From positions 1 through 9,690 of the forward strand of contig CAIZMD010000270.1 of the NCBI GenBank assembly GCA_903933995.1: DNA of 9,690 bases, given 5' to 3'. Numbering within the stretch: the first letter of the stretch is position 1; each line of letters begins with the position of its first letter. Source of the DNA: an uncultured Bacteroidota bacterium (GTDB lineage: Bacteria; Bacteroidota; Bacteroidia; Chitinophagales; Chitinophagaceae). The translations under genes were made by a program, and so were the position numbers. The notes under the pieces were generated by a model that was not told the DNA's origin, did not search any database, and saw only the letters and a list, made by a program, of their open reading frames with translations. Positions 6,229 through 9,690 of this stretch are shown one piece after another.

Positions 6229-6915
6229 ATGATGAGAAAATCCTGGTGGAAAGTATTAACGGTCTTGCTTCTTTTATATACCTGTACCTATGGTTTTTAT
6301 GTGAAAGTCCCTAGATTGGACGATCGGATGCAGGAGTCCATCCGCAATTTCTTTTTCCATGTTCCCATGTGGTTTGGTATGATGATATTGTTGTTTGTTT
6401 CTGTGTATTATGCCGTTAGGTATTTACGTGATCCCAAACCCATTTACGATTATTATTCTTCTGCATTTGCCACTACTGGTACTATTTTCTCTCTTTTAGG
6501 AATCAGTACAGGAGCTATTTGGGCCAATTATCAATGGGGTAGCCCATGGAGTGGAGATCCCAAACAAAATGGTGCAGCAATTGCCATCTTAATCTATTTA
6601 GCCTATTTTGTTTTAAGAGGCAGTATGCAAGACGATGAAAAGAAGATGCGGATTGGAGCAGTCTACAACATTTTTGCTTTTTTCATGTTGTTTCCCACAC
6701 TTTGGGTATTACCAAGACTTACTGAATCGCTCCATCCAGGAGGCGAGGGTAGTGAGGGTAATCCTGGTTTGAACGGAAAGGATATGGATATGAATATGCG
6801 TACGGTTTTTTATCCAGCCGTAATTGGTTGGACATTATTAGGGGTTTGGATTTCTACCCTTAAAGTCCGTTATCAAGTTTTAAATGAAAAACAATTGAAC
6901 AATGAATCAATTTAA
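6229..6915 (+). CDS. ccmC: CcmC/CcsA-type cytochrome c biogenesis protein (heme handling)
   Basis: An inner-membrane protein of 228 residues and about six membrane segments (near 8-25, 46-66, 80-99, 113-130, 141-161 and 193-211). CcmC binds heme on the outer face of the membrane and passes it to the chaperone CcmE for attachment to c-type cytochromes. Heme-handling features are present: H44 in FFFHVPMW and H169 in SLHPGG match the two conserved external His ligands, and WGSPWSGDPKQ (103-113) is the tryptophan-rich WWD-type motif, here with fewer Trp than in proteobacterial CcmC. The loop 170-191 is rich in Gly, Asp and Met. An ATG at 6232 is an equally good start. The next gene, ccmD, overlaps it by 14 nt, which supports the assignment. 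CcmA, CcmB, CcmE and CcmF are not in the window. CcsA is the alternative family name, but the short length suits CcmC. Confidence 0.88.
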   Translation: MMRKSWWKVLTVLLLLYTCTYGFYVKVPRLDDRMQESIRNFFFHVPMWFGMMILLFVSVYYAVRYLRDPKPIYDYYSSAFATTGTIFSLLGISTGAIWANYQWGSPWSGDPKQNGAAIAILIYLAYFVLRGSMQDDEKKMRIGAVYNIFAFFMLFPTLWVLPRLTESLHPGGEGSEGNPGLNGKDMDMNMRTVFYPAVIGWTLLGVWISTLKVRYQVLNEKQLNNESI

Positions 6916-7120
6916 AAGAATAGCAATTGCCTTTTTATTAGGTTTCATGCATTTGGCAGCTTTTGCTCAAGACGCAAGTACCAGTGAAGCTTCTAATGAC
7001 CTGATGCGTAGCAATGGTAAAATCTTTTTAGTGATGACCATTGTAGTAGTTTTAATAGTTGGACTATTACTCTACCTGATAAGCATTGATAGGAAAATCT
7101 CCAAATTGGAAAAAAAATAA
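6902..7120 (+). CDS. ccmD: CcmD-like small membrane protein
   Basis: A 72-residue protein with a likely cleavable signal peptide (1-22, AFA then Q23), a short external segment, one membrane helix (about 41-61) and a basic tail, DRKISKLEKK. The helix followed by a charged, short coiled-coil-like tail is typical of CcmD, which stabilises or releases the CcmC-heme-CcmE complex. The N-terminal signal-like segment differs from the very short proteobacterial CcmD but fits the Bacteroidota form. The start codon lies inside the end of ccmC (14-nt overlap), indicating translational coupling. The name relies on position and topology, since the family has little sequence conservation. Confidence 0.75.
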   Translation: MNQFKRIAIAFLLGFMHLAAFAQDASTSEASNDLMRSNGKIFLVMTIVVVLIVGLLLYLISIDRKISKLEKK

Positions 7121-7169
7121 ACCTTAACTCACTCAAAAAGGTTTTATACTCAAGTCAAAACAAACAATC

Positions 7170-8591
7170 ATGTCAAGTCAACAACCCTACAGCTTCTTCC
7201 AAAGTGTGGAAAGAAGTTTTGACAAAGCAGCCAAATTTACCAAATGGGACAAGGGTCTGCTTGAGCAGATCAAAGCTTGCAATAGTATTTATAGCATGCG
7301 TTTTCCTGTGAAAATGGATAATGGCGAAATTGAAGTTATTGAAGCCTATCGCGTTCAGCACTCTCAACACAAAACCCCTTGTAAAGGTGGAATCCGTTTT
7401 AGTATGGCAGTAAATGAAGACGAGGTTATGGCCTTGGCTTCATTGATGACCTACAAATGTGCCATTGTAAACGTTCCATTTGGAGGTGCTAAAGGTGGTA
7501 TTAAAATTAGCCCACGCAGTCATAGTGCGTATGAGCTAGAAAAAATTACCCGTAGGTATACTGCGGAATTGGTAAAGAAGAATTTTATTGGACCTGGTAT
7601 TGACGTTCCTGCGCCAGACTACGGAACCGGTGAGAGAGAAATGGCTTGGATTGTAGATACTTATCAGTCTTTAAGACCAGGTGATATTGATAGTGCTGGT
7701 TGTGTTACCGGTAAACCAATTACACAAGGTGGTGTTAGGGGAAGAAAAGAAGCAACCGGTTTGGGTGTTTTCTTTGGAATCAGAGAAGTCTGCAATATGC
7801 CTGAGATCATGACCAAATTAGGCATGACCATTGGTGTTGAAGGTAAAAGGGTAGTGGTTCAAGGTTTGGGTAATGTGGGGTACCACTCTGCCAAATTTTT
7901 CCGTGAACATGGCGCTATTGTAGTTTCTATTGCAGAATATGAAGGCGCTGTTTATAAGGAAGATGGTATAAATGAAGAAGAACTATTCCAACATCGCAAA
8001 GCAACGGGTAGTATTTTGAATTTCCCAGGTGCTACCAATTTGGCAAAAAATACAGACGCTTTGGAATTGGAATGTGATATCTTAATTCCTGCAGCATTGG
8101 AAAACGTAATTGACGGAAATAATGCACCAAGGGTAAAAGCCAAGATGATTGGTGAAGCTGCCAATGGTCCTTTGACTCCTGAAGCGGATGATATTTTTGC
8201 AGAAAGAGGCATTTTAGTAGTTCCAGATATGTACCTCAATGCAGGTGGTGTTACGGTGTCTTATTTTGAGTGGTTGAAAAACCTAAGCCATGTGCGATAT
8301 GGTAGAATGGAAAAGCGTTTTACAGAAAATATGAATGCGCATATTTTGGGTCAGATTGAAGGCCTAACTGGAAAAACGGTGAGTGAAAAAGAACGCGACT
8401 TTATCATGCATGGTGCTGAAGAAGTAGATTTGGTACATAGTGGATTGGAAGAAACTATGATTAATGCCACAAGAGAAATCATGGAGATCTGGTTGTCAAA
8501 CCCAGAAATTCCAGACATGCGTACTGCTGCTTATGTAAGTGCTATTAACAAAGTAGCCATCAGCTATATGGAATTGGGTATTTTCCCATAA
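7170..8591 (+). CDS. gdhA: Glutamate dehydrogenase (Glu/Leu/Phe/Val dehydrogenase family)
   Basis: This 473-residue cytoplasmic enzyme interconverts glutamate with 2-oxoglutarate and ammonia. The N-terminal domain holds KGGIRF (72-77), TYKCAIVNVPFGGAKGG (94-110) with the substrate-binding and catalytic lysines K72, K96 and K108, and APDYGTGEREM (148-158) with catalytic D150. The Rossmann domain shows GLGNVG (232-237), and E256 ends the second strand, where cofactor preference is set; NAD versus NADP cannot be fixed by eye. ANGPLTPEAD (331-340) and NAGGVTVSYFEWLKN (357-371) follow. The sequence is notably close to animal mitochondrial enzymes, including an insertion of about 43 residues (377-419) where these carry the antenna, about 10 residues shorter here. 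The gene starts 49 nt after ccmD without a clear terminator between them, so read-through from the ccmC promoter is possible; I found no exact TAnnTTTG box in the gap. A terminator follows at 8641. Confidence 0.96.
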   Translation: MSSQQPYSFFQSVERSFDKAAKFTKWDKGLLEQIKACNSIYSMRFPVKMDNGEIEVIEAYRVQHSQHKTPCKGGIRFSMAVNEDEVMALASLMTYKCAIVNVPFGGAKGGIKISPRSHSAYELEKITRRYTAELVKKNFIGPGIDVPAPDYGTGEREMAWIVDTYQSLRPGDIDSAGCVTGKPITQGGVRGRKEATGLGVFFGIREVCNMPEIMTKLGMTIGVEGKRVVVQGLGNVGYHSAKFFREHGAIVVSIAEYEGAVYKEDGINEEELFQHRKATGSILNFPGATNLAKNTDALELECDILIPAALENVIDGNNAPRVKAKMIGEAANGPLTPEADDIFAERGILVVPDMYLNAGGVTVSYFEWLKNLSHVRYGRMEKRFTENMNAHILGQIEGLTGKTVSEKERDFIMHGAEEVDLVHSGLEETMINATREIMEIWLSNPEIPDMRTAAYVSAINKVAISYMELGIFP

Positions 8592-8640
8592 CCGATCAAC
8601 TGTTACAAATTTCTGGAGTCATTATGACTTTGATATTAAT

Positions 8641-8669
8641 AGCCCTGGGTATTTACCTAGGGTTTTTTT
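8641..8669 (+). terminator. Rho-independent terminator of the glutamate dehydrogenase gene
   Basis: CCCTGGGT (8643-8650) pairs with ACCTAGGG (8655-8662), with one G-T pair, around an ATTT loop. Seven T (8663-8669) follow directly. It lies 50 nt after the stop codon and just before the end of the convergent gene at 8680. Confidence 0.92.
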
Positions 8670-8679
8670 ATGGGTGGAA

Positions 8680-9114
8680 TCAGTAATAACTGGGTAGTGT
8701 ATCTAAAGCAATCATGCCTTGGTCACTAATTTCAAAAGCATAAGTTATATTCCCATTAGTTACCATCACGTAGGGAACTTGAATGCCTGTATTGTAGTGT
8801 AGTACCTGCTTTAATACCGTTTCATCAATAGGTACATTCATTTCTTTGCATTCTACCATTAGCCAAGGGCTGGCAGATTTATAGACCAGAATGTCAAATC
8901 TTTTGCGGAGTTCCCCAATTTTAATTTCCTTTTCTACAGCAATTAGGGAGGCTGGAATATTCATCACCTGGAGAAAATACTGCAATATATTTTGCCTAAC
9001 CCATTCTTCAGGACTAAGCCTGACCCATTGTTTTCGGAGCTCGTCAAAAATCCATTCCTTACCCTCCGTTTCACGGATTCTAAAAGGGTGTAAAGGGTAT
9101 GGAATTTGAATCAT
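8680..9114 (-). CDS. Stand-alone HsdR N-terminal-type PD-(D/E)XK nuclease-fold protein
   Basis: A 144-residue soluble protein that resembles only the N-terminal nuclease domain of type I restriction R subunits (HSDR_N_2 type); no helicase part is present or follows. The nuclease signature is complete: E37/E38 in the first helix, E63 in EKEIKIGELRKRFD, D74 in RFDILVY, and E88 and K90 in LMVECK (D-x13-ExK). The QVLHYN segment (103-108) and VTNG (118-121) also fit the family. There are no HsdM or HsdS genes in the window, so a restriction role is not supported. Such single-domain proteins are common in Bacteroidota chromosomes and their role is unknown to me; DNA repair or structure-specific cleavage is a guess. 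The ATG at 9114 follows a fitting minus-strand promoter. It converges on the glutamate dehydrogenase gene and diverges from amn. Confidence 0.88.
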   Translation of the reverse strand: MIQIPYPLHPFRIRETEGKEWIFDELRKQWVRLSPEEWVRQNILQYFLQVMNIPASLIAVEKEIKIGELRKRFDILVYKSASPWLMVECKEMNVPIDETVLKQVLHYNTGIQVPYVMVTNGNITYAFEISDQGMIALDTLPSYY

Positions 9115-9152
9115 GTAATGGAATTGAACGGTAGATTTTGTATTTTAGACGA

Positions 9153-9188
9153 TTGATTCCTTCAAAGATACTGTGAAGCTGGAATCAA
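9153..9188. promoter_or_regulatory. Inverted repeat in the divergent region before amn, candidate operator or leader hairpin
   Basis: TTGATTCC (9153-9160) and GGAATCAA (9181-9188) are a perfect 8-bp inverted repeat around a 20-nt spacer; inside it TTCA and TGAA (9161-9164 and 9174-9177) can extend the pairing past a 3-nt bulge. The repeat covers the promoter of the gene at 9114 and ends 29 nt before the amn ATG. It could be a protein site controlling one or both genes, or a hairpin in an amn leader. Confidence 0.4.
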
Positions 9189-9189
9189 A
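9163..9189 (-). promoter_or_regulatory. Promoter of the HsdR-N-type gene
   Basis: On the minus strand TATCTTTG (9170-9163) matches TAnnTTTG, with TTTG (9189-9186) upstream at a somewhat short 15-nt spacing. The leader to the ATG at 9114 would be about 40 nt. It lies almost wholly within the 9153-9188 inverted repeat. Confidence 0.45.
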
Positions 9190-9217
9190 TTACATTGAAA
9201 CTTGAAATAGAAACAAT

Positions 9218-9690
9218 ATGAAAACCAAAGAAGAAATTGTCAATAACTGGTTGCCAAGATATACCGGAGAAGTCTTGGAGAATTTTGGAAAATATGTGCT
9301 GTTGACCAATTTTAGCAACTATGTACACATGTTTGCCAAATGGAATAATGTTCCTGTGGTTGGTCTAGACAGACCCATGCAGTGTGCAACAGCAGATGGT
9401 ATTACCATTATCAATTTTGGTATGGGAAGCCCAGGTGCTGCAACCGTAATGGACCTGCTAACAGCCATCAATCCAGAAGCAGTGTTGTTCTTGGGCAAAT
9501 GTGGGGGATTGAAAAGACGTAATAAAATTGGGGATTTAATATTACCTATTGCGGCAATTAGAGGAGAGGGTACATCTAATGACTATTTTCCACCAGAAGT
9601 ACCAGCCATGCCTGCATTTGCTTTGCAGAAAGCCATATCCACCACCATTCGTGATAATCAAGTTGACTATTGGACAGGTACTGTTTACAC
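9218..9690 (+). CDS. amn: AMP nucleosidase, partial (C-terminus beyond the window)
   Basis: The first 157 residues are present and the frame is still open at the right edge. AMP nucleosidase splits AMP into adenine and ribose 5-phosphate, adjusting the adenylate pool. The sequence shows the nucleoside phosphorylase fold with NFGMGSPGAATVMDLL (66-81), LFLGKCGGL (90-98) and GDLILPIAAIRGEGTSNDYF (105-124), as in the catalytic half of the E. coli Amn enzyme. The start MKTKEEIVNNWLPRYTG leads into this fold almost at once, so this is the short Bacteroidota form without the N-terminal regulatory domain of the E. coli protein. The ATG at 9218 has no Shine-Dalgarno sequence. The promoter is unclear: TAGATTTTG at 9132-9140 is one base longer than the -7 consensus. 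Confusion with another phosphorylase-fold enzyme is unlikely given the GEGTSNDYFPPEVPA signature. Confidence 0.93.
   Translation, partial: MKTKEEIVNNWLPRYTGEVLENFGKYVLLTNFSNYVHMFAKWNNVPVVGLDRPMQCATADGITIINFGMGSPGAATVMDLLTAINPEAVLFLGKCGGLKRRNKIGDLILPIAAIRGEGTSNDYFPPEVPAMPAFALQKAISTTIRDNQVDYWTGTVY

Noticed and set aside
7119..7144. AAACCTT/AAGGTTT hairpin after ccmD
   Set aside because: The stem is short and AT-rich, the loop is 12 nt, and no T run follows; not convincing as a terminator.
8680..9114. Type I restriction-modification system
   Set aside because: Only a single N-terminal-type nuclease domain is present; there is no helicase domain, methylase or specificity gene in the window.
1..9690. 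Mobile element, prophage, CRISPR array or defence island
   Set aside because: No transposase, integrase, phage gene, regularly spaced repeat array or terminal inverted repeats were seen; genes are intact housekeeping types.

Overview
The window looks like chromosomal DNA of a member of the Bacteroidota, probably family Chitinophagaceae; genus was not resolved. The evidence is a moderately AT-rich base composition, starts without clear Shine-Dalgarno sites, several promoters of the Bacteroidota type (TAnnTTTG at -7), and proteins of the Bacteroidota type (short AMP nucleosidase, CcmC/CcmD pair, stand-alone HsdR-N nuclease domain). It reads as ordinary core chromosome: no insertion sequence, phage gene, CRISPR array, tRNA or rRNA was seen.

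Layout. (1) 1-1266, minus: a long secreted protein with L,D-transpeptidase-like motifs, running off the left edge. (2) 1361-2434, plus: an LDH2/MDH2-family dehydrogenase, divergent from gene 1. (3) 2468-3376, plus: a GH19 chitinase-like lipoprotein. (4) 3485-4804, plus: a monofunctional aspartokinase with its own promoter and a strong terminator. (5) 4918-5967, minus: queA, convergent with the aspartokinase, with a back-to-back terminator. (6) 5968-6228: a divergent control region holding the queA promoter and structured leader, a palindrome and the ccmC promoter. (7) 6229-7120, plus: ccmC and ccmD, overlapping by 14 nt. (8) 7170-8591, plus: a glutamate dehydrogenase resembling the animal enzyme, with a terminator. 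(9) 8680-9114, minus: a small PD-(D/E)XK protein of the HsdR N-terminal type. (10) 9218 to the right edge, plus: AMP nucleosidase, divergent from gene 9.

Functionally the genes are mixed housekeeping: envelope or wall-polymer processing (1 and 3), amino-acid metabolism (aspartokinase, glutamate dehydrogenase), tRNA queuosine modification (queA), cytochrome c maturation (ccmC, ccmD) and purine salvage (amn). No defence or secretion system is assembled here. The most unusual signal is non-coding: the queA leader would carry two successive 6-bp hairpins with the same hexanucleotide loop CCGTAA, exactly 22 nt apart. It looks like a structured RNA element, or a tandem protein-binding site, in front of a SAM-using tRNA-modification gene. 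No gene-free stretch exceeds 300 bases; the longest (5968-6228) is described in detail.
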